NCBI RefSeq assembly: GCF_035920345.1
Contig: NZ_CP109149.1
Span: 186,001-250,000, forward strand
Direction of reading: 5' to 3'
Length of the DNA: 64,000 nt
Source of the DNA: Nocardia vinacea
Lineage (GTDB): Bacteria; Actinomycetota; Actinomycetes; Mycobacteriales; Mycobacteriaceae
Each line of letters starts with the position of its first letter. Positions within the stretch are counted from its first letter, which is position 1. Position numbers and translations under genes: made by a program. A model generated the notes under the pieces. The model was not told the origin of the DNA. It made no database searches and was given only the letters and a program-made list of their open reading frames with translations. Below are positions 17,350-26,679 of the stretch, in pieces.

Positions 17350-17940
17350 TGGTTTGTGGATGTTCTCGACAGATTTCGGTTGGATGCTCCCGTTGCGCAA
17401 GCGGGGATGGGCAACATCGCTGGCGGTTGACTGGCAGCGATGTTGCCGGTGCGGGTGGGCTGGGAACTATCGGTCTGCTGCCTCCGGGCGAGTTGCGTGT
17501 CGCGATCGGCAGGTCCGTGAAGAAGCTCCCGATCGAACAGTTGCGGTCAACTTGTTGATGCCGGTCGCGCGCCGACACCATGTCCAGGTCTGTCTGCGGG
17601 AACGCGTTGACGTCGTGGTCCTCGCTTTCGGTGGCAACCGGACCATCGTGCGGGAACTCCGGGACGCTGGTGTGTCCGTTCTCGTCCTGGTCGGAACCGA
17701 GGACCAGGCTTGTGCCGCGGTGGAGTGGGGTGCCGACGGACTGATTGCTCAAGGCCGCGAAGCGGGCGGCCATCTGGTGGGAACTGTTGCAGCGCTGGAG
17801 TTTTTGCCGCGGGTATTGCCGATCGCGGGCTCTCGTCCGGTGCTGCTGGCCGGAGGTATTGCCGACGCAACTGACACTGCCGCCGCATTGGCCGAGGGCG
17901 CGGCCGCAGTGGTGGCGGGCACCGGTTCTTGTTGACCGAG
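17350..17940 (+). pseudogene. Nitronate monooxygenase-like gene with frameshifts
   Basis: Pieces in different frames read VDVLDRFRLDAPVAQAGMGN followed by IAGG, then VAGAGGLGTIGLLPPGELR, then HHVQVCLRERVDVVVLAFGG and a longer stretch VLVGTEDQACAAVEWGADGL. It ends with RPVLLAGGI and RFLLTEESG. In this order they match the FMN-binding barrel of nitronate monooxygenases (2-nitropropane dioxygenase family). At least two frame changes (near 17430 and 17530) and a third near 17925 disable it. The expected C-terminal 100 residues are replaced by a TetR fragment. Confidence 0.75.
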
Positions 17941-17945
17941 GAGTC

Positions 17946-18074
17946 CGGAGTCTGCGTGCCGTGGCCACAGCCACAGGAATCAGCGAGGCATTGATCTTTC
18001 ACCACTTCGGCAGCAAGGACGGGCTGCGAACCGCCTGCGATGAGCACGTTCTGACCGGCCGGGCTGTAGGTTAG
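17946..18074 (+). pseudogene. TetR helix-turn-helix fragment
   Basis: The frame reads LRAVATATGISEALIFHHFG followed by SKDGLRTACDEHVLTGRAVG to a TAG at 18072-18074. This is helix 2 to helix 4 of a TetR-type DNA-binding domain. Helix 1 and the ligand domain are missing. The fragment is fused directly to the end of the nitronate monooxygenase remnant, which shows deletion of everything between two formerly separate genes. Confidence 0.7.
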
Positions 18075-18339
18075 CATCCGCCATAGAGGTTCGATCAGTA
18101 ACAACCACAATGGATTTCGAAGGCGCTGATACCACTACCTTCTTTCATGGCTGGGACCTCCGGGGAATGCTTTCGGCGCTTGTCCTTCGAGGACTGAAAT
18201 GAGACGGCGTCCTCGGGGGTTTTAGCTGGAGGCGAGTCGTCTTTGAGGGTGTCGTCCCGGCGAGGACTGGTTTATCAGCACGACGCAAAGCCTTCTGCTC
18301 CAGTCGTTTCCGATAGGACCGTGAGAGGAGCCGGGTTTC

Positions 18340-18480
18340 TTGTTGGCGGTGGGTACCGATTGGGCCGAGTCGTTTCACGACGTGGCCCTGGGCCGACCGG
18401 GCGAAGGGGTGGTCGAACAGTTCCGTTTCGATCACACCGCGGCCGGAATCGAACGGCTCGTGGCGTTGTCTCCCTCATCA
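18340..18480 (+). pseudogene. IS110-family transposase N-terminal remnant
   Basis: A frame starting TTG at 18340 reads AVGTDWAESFHDVALGRPGE and then FRFDHTAAGIERLVAL, the first DEDD motif region of IS110 transposases, with the catalytic Asp in GTDWA. Homology stops after about 45 residues. The stretch 18480-18835 that follows shows no supportable gene. Confidence 0.7.
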
Positions 18481-18837
18481 GTATTGCTGCTGGTCACGAG
18501 CCAGGTTGAAGTCACGCGGCACCCTAATCACGGGACTCGAAGGTCCGACATCTCATTAGCCGTCCGTGACTCCAGCGCACCGCAGGACCCCATGCTGTCG
18601 AAGAGCTCAAAGGCTCGCGAAGACATCGAAGAGGTCACCCCTGCAGCGGGCTCGAGCAACGGAATCCCACCACCACACAGGTTGGTCTGCCGTCAGGCGC
18701 GCCGTTCTTTCAGAAGGCATTCCAACACCGGGAGGACAAGGGGCGTCACCCGACGACAGACCAACCACAGGAACAAGAACCACGGCCAACGGCCGTGCAA
18801 CCCCGTCCCTACTAACTGATTAGGAGAGATCGCTAGT

Positions 18838-19093
18838 ATTCAGCGGGAACGGCATAGGTCAGATCGGTAGGCCCTGGGCAGGTGCCCGGAATGTCGGCGG
18901 CTGCTTCGGCGATGGCTTTGTTCGGGTCGCCATCCACACCGATATCTAGGATGCCGAACACGCTCACCCCACCCGCAACCACGCGGATTAGGGAGCCTAT
19001 TTCGGGACTCCACAGCTGCGAGAAATATCGAACAGCGGGGGCAGGTCGGTCGATTGCGGTGTGCGGATTTCTGCAGGCTTCTCCGTGCGAGGT
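18838..19093 (-). other. Coding-like extension in frame after the stop of the zinc-ribbon gene
   Basis: Directly after the TGA of the gene at 19094, the same frame stays open for about 85 codons. It includes RYFSQLWSPEIGSLIRVVAG and a Cys-containing tail TCPGPTDLTYAVPAEY, ending TAG at 18838. It may be a separate short gene with a GTG start inside, or a lost 3' extension. Evidence is limited to the open frame and reasonable composition. Confidence 0.3.
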
Positions 19094-19702
19094 TCAGGCG
19101 TTTGCGTAGCCACCGGCGTTCCGCACGTGCCAGCGGAACTGCTGCGGCGCGAGAGCCTGCCGGGAGGGGATACCCGGCGCTGGTGAGTAGGGCCAAAACG
19201 CAAAGCCGCACCGATGGCAATAGAAACCGGCTCGCCACACCGTATGCGCCTTGCGCCGACCTCGTACGACTTTGCCGTTGCGACGAATACGGCACACCGC
19301 AATGGTGAGCGGGACGGCCCCGGGCGCCGCCAGCATCGCGAAGAAGACGACCATCGCTAGCGCGGTGATCCATCGCGACTCCCCAGGAGCCGGATTGACG
19401 ATCGAGATGAGTGCCGTCCCTACCCAGCACATTGCTGGCAAGAGCAACACCAGCGCGATGAAGGTCAGGAGCCCTGCCGGGGTACGGGCTGGCTCTCGCG
19501 ACAGACTCGCTGCGAGTGCTGTTGTGTGAGTGCGCTCTACGGTGGCAGTGCCGAACACCGGAACCAGGCCAGTCGAAGTTACCCCGACCCCGGAATAGCT
19601 GTTCGTCCCGGAACTGGTCGACACACCGTCGGCATGCAGGGCCGGCACACTCTGCACCAAGTCGAGTTGGTTGCAGTGCGGACACGTCAGATCGATGTCC
19701 AT
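19094..19702 (-). CDS. Zinc-ribbon membrane protein
   Basis: The 202-residue protein starts at the ATG at 19702, with GGAGGGGG 7 bp upstream. An N-terminal CPHC pair (TCPHCNQLDLVQSVPALHAD) is followed by a Ser/Gly/Thr-rich stretch. Two transmembrane helices follow (LLTFIALVLLLPAM and ALAMVVFFAMLAAPG), then a basic loop and a second CHRCGFAFW pair near the C-terminus. Paired CxxC motifs on both sides of two helices suggest one zinc ribbon or rubredoxin-like knuckle brought together on the cytoplasmic face. Similar uncharacterised proteins are common in Streptomyces and related genera. There is no operon partner on this strand nearby. Confidence 0.75.
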   Translation of the reverse strand: MDIDLTCPHCNQLDLVQSVPALHADGVSTSSGTNSYSGVGVTSTGLVPVFGTATVERTHTTALAASLSREPARTPAGLLTFIALVLLLPAMCWVGTALISIVNPAPGESRWITALAMVVFFAMLAAPGAVPLTIAVCRIRRNGKVVRGRRKAHTVWRAGFYCHRCGFAFWPYSPAPGIPSRQALAPQQFRWHVRNAGGYANA

Positions 19703-19988
19703 GCAGACAACCCCCTCCAAAGCCGTTGCGCTGTAGCGGCGCGTCTGTGGTGCTGGTACCTGCAACGAAAGCTCTGATGGGTATCCAACACCGTCCGTGA
19801 CCTGCTGTCGAGAGATATTCGCGAGCTTCTGCATCGATGTCCCCTTCTCAAGGGTTGTTGGTAGTTGGAGTCAGGGGATCCAGTTGCAACAGCCTCAGTC
19901 CGGGCCAAGTCAGCGCATTTGTGGCTTGCGTCCCGCTCGTAGAGGAGTTGAAGTCGATTGGACCGCAATTGGGCAGGGCGTCCGGACG

Positions 19989-20942
19989 TCAGCTGCAGGC
20001 ACTGCTTTGAATGGTCGCTGGAACCGAAAGTTGGGCGGATGGGCCTCGGATGTGTCGGGGATCGCCTGCGGAGAATCCGGGTACTGTCGGCGCGGTCGCA
20101 GGTGATGACGCCGTCGTTTCGTGGGTGCTGAAGGTTGCTGCGTCGCTGAGTATTCGGCTGATGGTGGACCGGCTTTTGTTCAGTTCGTTGGCGATACGGG
20201 TCGGGTTCCAGCCATCGAGGTGATGGTGTGCCAGGGCTTGGGCGACGAGTTCGGGGTCGCGACGCCGTGCGGGATCGCGTGCGCACAAGCGCCGCGCCAG
20301 ATCGGAAAGGTCTTGGCGGGCATCGACTGCAGTGTGTGATGGCGTGTGCACGGCGCGTATCGCGTTCGGTGCCATCGGCGCAGTGTTAGCCGTATTTTCA
20401 GCGATTGCTCGGTCGATGTGCCGGGAGGGGGAGTCGTCAGCTACGTGGTGGTCTGCAGCGTGCCGATGCTCGCCACCGTGAGCGGAATGGGCGAGCGCCA
20501 ACAGCGCGACGGTGGACTGTGCCATCGACCCTTCGATGATCAACGGCCACAGCCACGCTTCACCGTGCGGGACACCGGCGGTGATCGCCAGCGACCGCAG
20601 GGCGGTGAACGATAGCCAGAACGCCCCGATGGCAATGAATGCGGTCATCGCGGTCGCGACCATGTGGGTGCCGCGGGCTCCGGCGTGCGCACGCAGCAGG
20701 ATCGAGACCCCGTGCACCGCGGCCAGCAGCGCCAGCGGCGGGATGACCGCGACCGCCGCGGCGACTGCGGGCAGCGCGGTGTCGTGCAGGAGGGCTTGGG
20801 TGGCGTTGCCTGTGATGCTCACGATGGCCGCTGCGGTGAGCACGGTCCAGAAGAACGCGTGCGCACGCGGCTTGCGGGCGGTCGGTGCGGGCCGTGCGGT
20901 GTGCACGCCGCCGTGAGGTGAGTCGATGGATTCCTCAGGCAT
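19989..20942 (-). CDS. DUF2637-type membrane protein with C-terminal HTH
   Basis: The product is about 317 residues, starting at the ATG at 20942 (AAGGA 9-13 bp upstream). Four hydrophobic segments between residues 35 and 165 (FFWTVLTAAAIVSITGNATQ, ALLAAVHGVSILL, FIAIGAFWLSFTALRSLAI, WLWPLIIEGSMAQSTVALLA) match the DUF2637/SpdB-like membrane proteins of actinobacterial plasmids and integrative elements. The C-terminal third contains a helix-turn-helix (WNPTRIANELNKSRSTISRI). Such proteins are typically linked to plasmid spread or replication functions. It lies 180 bp downstream of the integrase gene on the same strand, which supports an integrative-element module. Confidence 0.8.
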   Translation of the reverse strand: MPEESIDSPHGGVHTARPAPTARKPRAHAFFWTVLTAAAIVSITGNATQALLHDTALPAVAAAVAVIPPLALLAAVHGVSILLRAHAGARGTHMVATAMTAFIAIGAFWLSFTALRSLAITAGVPHGEAWLWPLIIEGSMAQSTVALLALAHSAHGGEHRHAADHHVADDSPSRHIDRAIAENTANTAPMAPNAIRAVHTPSHTAVDARQDLSDLARRLCARDPARRRDPELVAQALAHHHLDGWNPTRIANELNKSRSTISRILSDAATFSTHETTASSPATAPTVPGFSAGDPRHIRGPSAQLSVPATIQSSACS

Positions 20943-21125
20943 GGAACAGCTTCCTTGTGCGACGTGGTCAGCGTGCGGACGAGGCATGTGTGCTCGGCTG
21001 GTGTGCGGATACCTCGGTTGAGATGGATCGCGAGTTGCAACCCAGGCGCTTTGACTTGGGCACTACCGACCGGAAAGAGCTCCACATGAGCTGGATGCCG
21101 ACCCGGCGCCCTTTCCGAGACCGCG

Positions 21126-22178
21126 CTATTCGTTGGGCTGGCTGCCGTAGTCGGCAGATGGGGCCAGGGGATGTTGTTCACCGGTGAGCCAAGACAACGC
21201 TTCGGCGACTTCGCTGGTGCTGGCGCGGGTGTAGATCGTGGTAGCGCCGTCGCGATGGCTGTCGGCATGTCCGGCATAGGCTTTGGCGACCGATAATCCG
21301 AAGTTGCGTTCGACCCATTTCAGGGTGGTGTGGCGCAGCCAGTAGATGCTGATGCCGCGCACGGTGATGTCAGGGATGTAGCGCGACATGCGGACGAACA
21401 TGTTTTCGTAGCGGCGACGACGGACCGGGCGGCCGCCACGCTTGGATCGCAACAGTGGTTCGTCTGGGGCGACCGGGCGGTCGGCGGCGTGGCGCAGCAG
21501 CGCGTCCATCAGGCTGGGGGAGACGGGCTGCCAGCGCTCGGTGTTGCCTTTCTCGCGCAGGCGGATCAGGCATTGGGTGGTGTCGAGATCGATGCGGCGC
21601 AGCGACATCGCACCGATAGGCCGACATGCGGTTTCGGTGTGTAGCCGCAGCAACAAAAGGTCGAGTTCGGGGTCCTGACCGGTGGTCGCCGCGATGTCGT
21701 ACATCTGCCGCAGAATCTCGTCGGGGATCTTGTCGCGGGTGGAGGGCTGCTGGCGGGGCAGTCGTAACCGCTGGGCGGGGTTGTCGGTCGCGTCGATGAG
21801 GCGATCGTCGACCGCGCTCTGGTACAGGCGGCGTAGTGCGACGACGGCATGGATGCGCACGGAGTAGCCGTTGCGATCGTTGCGGCGCACCTTACGTTGG
21901 GTCTGGAGCAGCTCGATGGCCAGTTGGAGGTCGGTGACGGTGACTTCGTCGAGACGCCGATCGGCCCAGCCGTCGAGTTCGAGCAGGCGGCGCCAATATC
22001 CCAGGTAGGCGTCACGGGTGAGCGTGGCAGGCAGGGATGCGTAGACGCGGGGGATGTATTCGGCGAAAGTCGGTAGTGGAGGGCGAGTGCTCAGTCCTTT
22101 CAAGTCCTCTGCGGACACACCGAGGCTCTGTAGCACGGTCAGGGCGGTGGCGATCTTGTCAGGTGCTGGGGGAGTCAT
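21126..22178 (-). CDS. Tyrosine site-specific recombinase (integrase)
   Basis: The 350-residue protein has an N-terminal SAM-like core-binding domain (residues about 35-150) and a C-terminal catalytic domain. Visible catalytic residues are the first Arg in HTETACRPIGAM, the His/Arg box in YWLRHTTLKWVE, and the nucleophile in GATTIYTRAS near the C-terminus. The Arg box is slightly unusual (WLRHT instead of HDLRHT), but Arg-His are present. It overlaps the preceding AbrB-like gene by 4 bp. A candidate attachment site is the tRNA 3' end at 27329-27357, some 5 kb away. The gene appears intact. Confidence 0.9.
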   Translation of the reverse strand: MTPPAPDKIATALTVLQSLGVSAEDLKGLSTRPPLPTFAEYIPRVYASLPATLTRDAYLGYWRRLLELDGWADRRLDEVTVTDLQLAIELLQTQRKVRRNDRNGYSVRIHAVVALRRLYQSAVDDRLIDATDNPAQRLRLPRQQPSTRDKIPDEILRQMYDIAATTGQDPELDLLLLRLHTETACRPIGAMSLRRIDLDTTQCLIRLREKGNTERWQPVSPSLMDALLRHAADRPVAPDEPLLRSKRGGRPVRRRRYENMFVRMSRYIPDITVRGISIYWLRHTTLKWVERNFGLSVAKAYAGHADSHRDGATTIYTRASTSEVAEALSWLTGEQHPLAPSADYGSQPNE

Positions 22179-22642
22179 GCCGGTCCCTTCTCGGTGAGGG
22201 CGGTGAACAGCGGTGCGGTCAGCTCGTCTATGAGTGGTCGGGGGAGTACGAGCAGCGTTTCGCTGGGTAGGTGGGCGGCCAGGAGGACGCGCTGCCCGGC
22301 GCCGATGCGCAGCGCACGGCGGATCGCCGCGGGCAGATGCAAGCTGCCCTGGTTATCGATGCGGGCGTGTTCACCGGGGCAGGTGACCACGACGAAGCCC
22401 GCGCGCAGCCGGATTCGCACCCGCGTGCCGGGGGACCAGCTCAGGGTGCGGAACATGACTGCGTCGCTGATCCGGCCTTTGACATCGATGGAGCCGACGC
22501 CGTAGAGAGTTGTGTTCGCTGGCAGTTCGCTGACCGGTGCTAACGGCGGTGCGGGGGGACGCGGTGTGCGTCGCGTGGAACCAGGTTCTCTACTGTCTGC
22601 GCGGCTCGGCGGGATCAGTGGTCGCACTGTGTCAGAAGACAC
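22175..22642 (-). CDS. AbrB/SpoVT-like DNA-binding protein
   Basis: The 155-residue protein starts with GTG. After a Pro/Arg-rich disordered N-terminus it has a swapped-hairpin AbrB-type domain at about residues 90-140 (ARIDNQGSLHLPAAIRRALR, IGAGQRVLLAAHLPSETLLV). Proteins of this class bind DNA as dimers and often act as small regulators beside integrase genes. Its stop overlaps the integrase start by 4 bp, so the two are translationally coupled, which suggests control of the integrase or of excision. Confidence 0.75.
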   Translation of the reverse strand: MSSDTVRPLIPPSRADSREPGSTRRTPRPPAPPLAPVSELPANTTLYGVGSIDVKGRISDAVMFRTLSWSPGTRVRIRLRAGFVVVTCPGEHARIDNQGSLHLPAAIRRALRIGAGQRVLLAAHLPSETLLVLPRPLIDELTAPLFTALTEKGPA

Positions 22643-23041
22643 GGCTGTCGGCCTCTGCCAGCGCTATCGATCAGCGAACTAGGCGGTAGGGTGTTCCGGC
22701 GGCGTACCGACACCTGGGCAGTAGTGAGTTCGCAACGAGTTCGCGTCACTGTTCCGTTACTGACACGCGAACTGGGATATCTGCTCGTCTGCTTCTTTGC
22801 TGAAACAGCGAACGGTTGTGGTGTCGAAACAGGCTGACTGTGGAACCCAGTGCCATGCTTGGCTTCTCGCGGAGGCGGAATCGGGGTCACGGGCCGTGGA
22901 GCCGCGAAAGTGCATCGGTGCCGCTGAAGCCAGTGCGAAACCGGACCGGCGCAGTACAGCGGATTTCGCAGGTGTGCCGGGCGCGGGATATGTTGGTGTC
23001 GTCAATCACTGAGCGATCGGTTGGTAGGCGCGAACACCCCT

Positions 23042-23083
23042 GAATGAGCCTCGAACCGTCGCAGACCGGTCCGGGGCTCATTC
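23042..23083. terminator. Long hairpin in a gene-poor stretch
   Basis: GAATGAGCC (23042-23050) pairs perfectly with GGCTCATTC (23075-23083), with further partial pairing of ACCG and CGGT inside. No T-run follows on either strand, so it may be a factor-dependent terminator or an element end. The surrounding region 22643-23587 contains no gene I can support on either strand. Confidence 0.45.
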
Positions 23084-23629
23084 GGATTCCGCGGTCGGGC
23101 AGGTGTCGACACTCTCATGACGCGGTGGCCAATCGCAAATGCCGAAAGAATAGTCTGGCTGGGCGGAATCTTTACGACACGCCGAATAAGTTGGTGCCCA
23201 GACTATCACGCGTCTGTCGACGCTCTTCGAATTCAGCTGCCGTTGACAGGTTCCGATCGTCGAGGGCGCATACACAGGATCGCTATCCGGATATGAGGCA
23301 GGAAAGATGGTGTTGGGCGCTGGAGAGCCGGGCCGCGGAGGGTGCGCGACATCGAATGTGGATGTTCGGAGGCGGTGATCGGGTACTGGTGTCGGAGTCT
23401 TCACCTCTCCATTCTTGTGGGGGTTCAAGTCCGGACAGGGAACTGACCCATACCCCCAACCTGGTGTATGCCGCGGACCTGCAACTTTCTTGACACTAGT
23501 AGTCCGGTGATCTCCATTGAGAAGTACCCCTGTCTCCTCATTCCCGAACTCAGGTAAATCCTTTGCTGTAGTTTCCGATTCGCTGCCCTAGAACTCGGAT
23601 CTATGAGCCGCAAATTCCGAGGCGATTGC

Positions 23630-24075
23630 TACAGTCAGTGCTCGCCATGACTGCTGGAATTTGCAACACCATGTCGTTCCAATTCCGCCCCGACTTCCTT
23701 CATGTCGACGCCCAGTGCAGCAAGCTGTTCGAATACCCGGCGCGCGTCCTCGTACCGGCCGGTCACCTGGTCGCCGTGATCGACGACAGCCCGTCAGCGT
23801 CGGCTGCGGCAGTATGTTCACGGTGCCGGGTGCCACGAGCTCGATCACATAGCGGGTGTCTTCGTATGCTGGATCCTTGACCCCGGTTGATGCCCACAAC
23901 GGTCGATGTGAGCGGGCATCGGCCGCGGCCAGCACCGCCCAGCGCTCGATGCGCAAAGTGCGCTTGTACGCTTCGTAGGCGAGGATCGCGTCCGCGATCG
24001 CTGCCTTGCCGCGCAACGATCGTGGTTGTTCCGTGCCGAGCATATCCAGTCGTTCGTCCACCTCGGTGTCCGACG
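23630..24075 (-). pseudogene. Transaldolase 3' fragment with frameshift
   Basis: The minus strand encodes TEVDERLDMLG, then SLRGKAAIADAILAYEAYKR, and LLWASTGVKDPAYEDTRYVI-like text (RPLWASTGVKDPAYEDTRYV), ending IELVAPGTVNILPQPTL. This is the central and C-terminal part of a TalB-type transaldolase. A frame change near 23815 continues with VTGRYEDARRVFEQLAALGV and NFQQSWRAL. About the first 170 residues, including the catalytic Lys region upstream, are absent. It abuts a DoxX fragment on the other strand at 24076. Confidence 0.8.
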
Positions 24076-24243
24076 ATGCACAACTTCTGGACCCAGACCG
24101 AGCCGATGCTCAGGCAGAACGATCGGATCCACTTCAACAAGAACGTCGAGCTCGCCGTAGCCTCGTTCATGCTCTTCGCCTTCTTCGCGTACACGCCGGA
24201 CCTCGGGCTGACGTTGATCGGCCCGCTGTTCTCCCTGAATTGA
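24076..24243 (+). pseudogene. DoxX-family membrane protein 3' fragment
   Basis: The frame reads MHNFWTQTEPMLRQNDRIHF, NKNVELAVASFMLFAFFAYT and a Gly-Leu-rich end GLTLIGPLFSLN. This is the C-terminal third of a DoxX-type four-helix membrane protein, with the NFW...NDR...HF.KN motif. The N-terminal helices are missing. The break with the transaldolase remnant is at the first codon. Confidence 0.75.
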
Positions 24244-24308
24244 GTGCGGTTCCATTGGGCGGATCGCCGATGGTCCGCCGAATTCGCTTATGTGGCAACA
24301 CTGGACCG

Positions 24309-24692
24309 ATGAAGAGCGATTCGAAGGTGTTGGACGCCGATCGAGCCCGGCGGGCGGCCATGGTCGGGGCAGACATCGGCGTGTTGGAACAGTTGCTGGC
24401 CGACGATCTCGTATTGGTCCATGCCTCGGCGCGCGTGGATACCAAGGAGACATTGCTGTCTGCGATCAAATCGGGAGCGGTGAACTACCTGTCGATCGAT
24501 ACCAGTGACGAGAGCTGCCGATACCTCGGAGACAACGTTGCTGTCCTGAGCGGTGTCTCCGCCGTGTCGGCCGAGGTCGACGGTTCGGTCCTGGCCCTTA
24601 CCAACCGGTTCGTCATCGCATGGCATCGAACCGAAAAGGGTTGGCAGGCTGTGCATTGGCAGTCGACCGGTTTGCGCCAAAAACCGCGGTAG
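24309..24692 (+). CDS. SnoaL/DUF4440-like NTF2-fold protein
   Basis: The 127-residue protein has the cone-like NTF2 fold pattern of DUF4440/SnoaL proteins: an N-terminal helix with RRAAMVGADIGVLEQLLADD, the L.LVHA.ARVDTKE strand-turn, a central VAVLSGVSAVSAEVDG hairpin, and the closing WQAVHWQSTG strand. Such proteins bind or isomerise small molecules, and no catalytic set can be assigned. It starts at the ATG at 24309 with only a weak ribosome site. It stands alone between fragments and seems intact. Confidence 0.75.
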   Translation: MKSDSKVLDADRARRAAMVGADIGVLEQLLADDLVLVHASARVDTKETLLSAIKSGAVNYLSIDTSDESCRYLGDNVAVLSGVSAVSAEVDGSVLALTNRFVIAWHRTEKGWQAVHWQSTGLRQKPR

Positions 24693-24764
24693 TCGACCGG
24701 ACGGCGGATAGTTCCGGTAGGCGGGACGGACGGCTTCACTTGATTCCTCCACGGGCTACAAGCT

Positions 24765-26600
24765 GTGGGCATCAAAACGGGATTTGTCGGCTTCGCGGCG
24801 ATGACCCGCTCGAGGAAAGGAAAACTGCAGAAGACGGTAATCGGCGCGACGACGATGGCCTACCGGCACGACGCATCAGGTCAGCTGGAGGCGGAGAACA
24901 CCTCGAGGTCGTTCGCGTCGGACCACGCGGGCCGGTTGAGCCGGTTTACTGTGAGGGCCGGCGCAGGTCCCGCGTCAGTCGTGGCCCGTTACCTCTACGA
25001 CGCGTCCGGCCAGCGGGTGAAGAAGCTTGTCCGTAAGGCAGGTGGCGATGAAAGCACGGTGTACATCGACGGCTTGTTCGAGCACCTGCGCAGCGGCGGA
25101 GCAGAGCAGTGCGTGCTCCACATCATGGATGACGAGCGCCGAATCGCAGTAATGAAGATCGGTGCCCCGCTCCCGGGCGACGGTGCCAGCGATAAGCCGG
25201 TGCAGTACCACCTCGGAGATCACCTCGACAGCAGTGACCTCGTAATCGGCGGAGCCAGCGCAGCAGACGCATCACTGATCCGACGCGAGGAGTACACGCC
25301 ATACGGCGTGACCAGCTTCGGCAGCTACGGCCGTAAGCGTTACCGCTACACCGCAAAAGAATGCGACGAGGAGAGCGGTCTCTACTATGTGGGCGCGCGC
25401 TACTACGCGCCGTGGCTGGCCCGGTGGACCAGTTGCGATCCGACCGGCCTCGCCGCTTACACCAACCTCTTTGTCCTTCGCCGACAACAATCCCATGACG
25501 TTGCGCGACGACGACGGCGCAGATCCGAGGCCTCCACCGGGCGCACGGGTTCACGTGTTCCACCAGAAGGGCAACGACAAGGACGCCCACGGCCAACAAT
25601 TGGAGGGTTACTCAAGGGTCGTGCGCGCGCCCGGCGGTAAACCCGCCGCTCAAGGGGTCAGTGACCCAGGCGGGAGTGCGCCGCCGCGCGGCTCGCCCGG
25701 AGAAAGTCGCGGCGCCGGCGACGGCAAAGGTGCCATGACGACACCTGGCGCCGAGACTGGGGCCGTGGGTGGGATGTCTGGCGGCATCGGCACTGAACGC
25801 GGCGACGCCATCGGGAACCGTCCCGGCGGCGCCGAAGGCGGCGCAGGCGGGTCACCTGCCGGTGTCAGTTCGAGCGGCTCCACCCAGGGCTCGCCGACCG
25901 GCTCGGCGGCCTCTAACGGTGGCTCTATCAACGGCACCGACGACCCGAGCCTGCACAAGAAGGCGTCGGGGGAGGGTGGAACGGGGATTACCGGCAAGGG
26001 CACGGGCACGCTTAGTCAAATGGATCTCGCCGTCGCGATCGCCAACGTTGCATCGGATCCGTTGGCAGCCGCGGCCGAAGGTAATGCGCCGCAGAGCGGT
26101 ACCTCGGGCGGGCTGCCGGAAGGGACTCACCGAACGCCAAGGGAAACGAGGCCGTTCAAGCACTCTATGTCGCGGCGAAAGCCGTGAAGGCGATCGTAGG
26201 CGTCGCCGTTGGCGCGGTTGTTTCGGGCGCCAAAGGTGGCGCTCAGGCGATACAGGTCGGGACCGGAAAAGCCTATTCGGTGCTGTACCGCTTCAAGCTG
26301 AAGCCAAGGTCGGGTCTGCTCCACTTGAAACCGGAAGAGATACGGCAGATCCACGTGAAGGCGGCATGGCGACGGCTCAACAACTCGATGAAGAGGAACC
26401 CGGTGTTGCGCCAAGCAGTCCAACAAGAAATGGCCCAAGGTCAATGGGTGTGGCACCATGCACCGGAGCGCGGTGTGATGGAGCTCGTACCTGCGGTGCA
26501 GCATCGATCCGGACTTATCAGAAGTATGTTCCATCCATTCAAGTCGGCTAAGGGCCGCGCCGCAGGTGGTTTCTACCAATGGGGCCGCTTCTTCGGATAA
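24765..26600 (+). pseudogene. RHS-core/WHH nuclease toxin C-terminus with two frameshifts
   Basis: The first part (24765-25470) carries the RHS-associated core: YLYDASGQRVKK, YHLGDHLDSSDLVI, EEYTPYGVTSFGS, and ESGLYYVGARYYAPWLARW, then DPTGLAAYTNL. An extra G near 25472 shifts the frame, and the second part reads SFADNNPMTLRDDDG followed by a Gly/Ser-rich linker to about 26110. A missing G near 26115 restores the first frame into NEAVQALYVAAKAVKAIVGV. The C-terminal WHH-type HNH/Endo VII nuclease follows (WVWHHAPERGVMELVPAVQH). The long N-terminal half of the toxin is absent. No immunity gene follows directly. Confidence 0.8.
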
Positions 26601-26679
26601 GTGCACCAAAGACTCCGCGCACCCTCCGACGACTAGATTGAAGTTTCGGCGCGAACTACTCGCACTTATTCGCTCATAC

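Noticed and set aside
18180..18290. CRISPR-like text (TCCTTCGAGGACTGAAAT and a similar CGAGGACTGGTTTAT 80 bp later)
   Set aside because: Only one full and one poor partial match occur, with no regular spacing, no array and no cas genes in the window. It lies just before an IS110 remnant and is probably part of that element.
19092..19096. Programmed readthrough or selenocysteine at the TGA of the zinc-ribbon gene
   Set aside because: No SECIS-like hairpin or conserved Cys/Sec context is visible, and homologues as I know them end near this point.
22643..23587. Several 60-150-codon ORFs on both strands
   Set aside because: None has a ribosome site together with coding-like composition or a recognisable motif, so I treat the stretch as non-coding apart from the hairpin at 23042.
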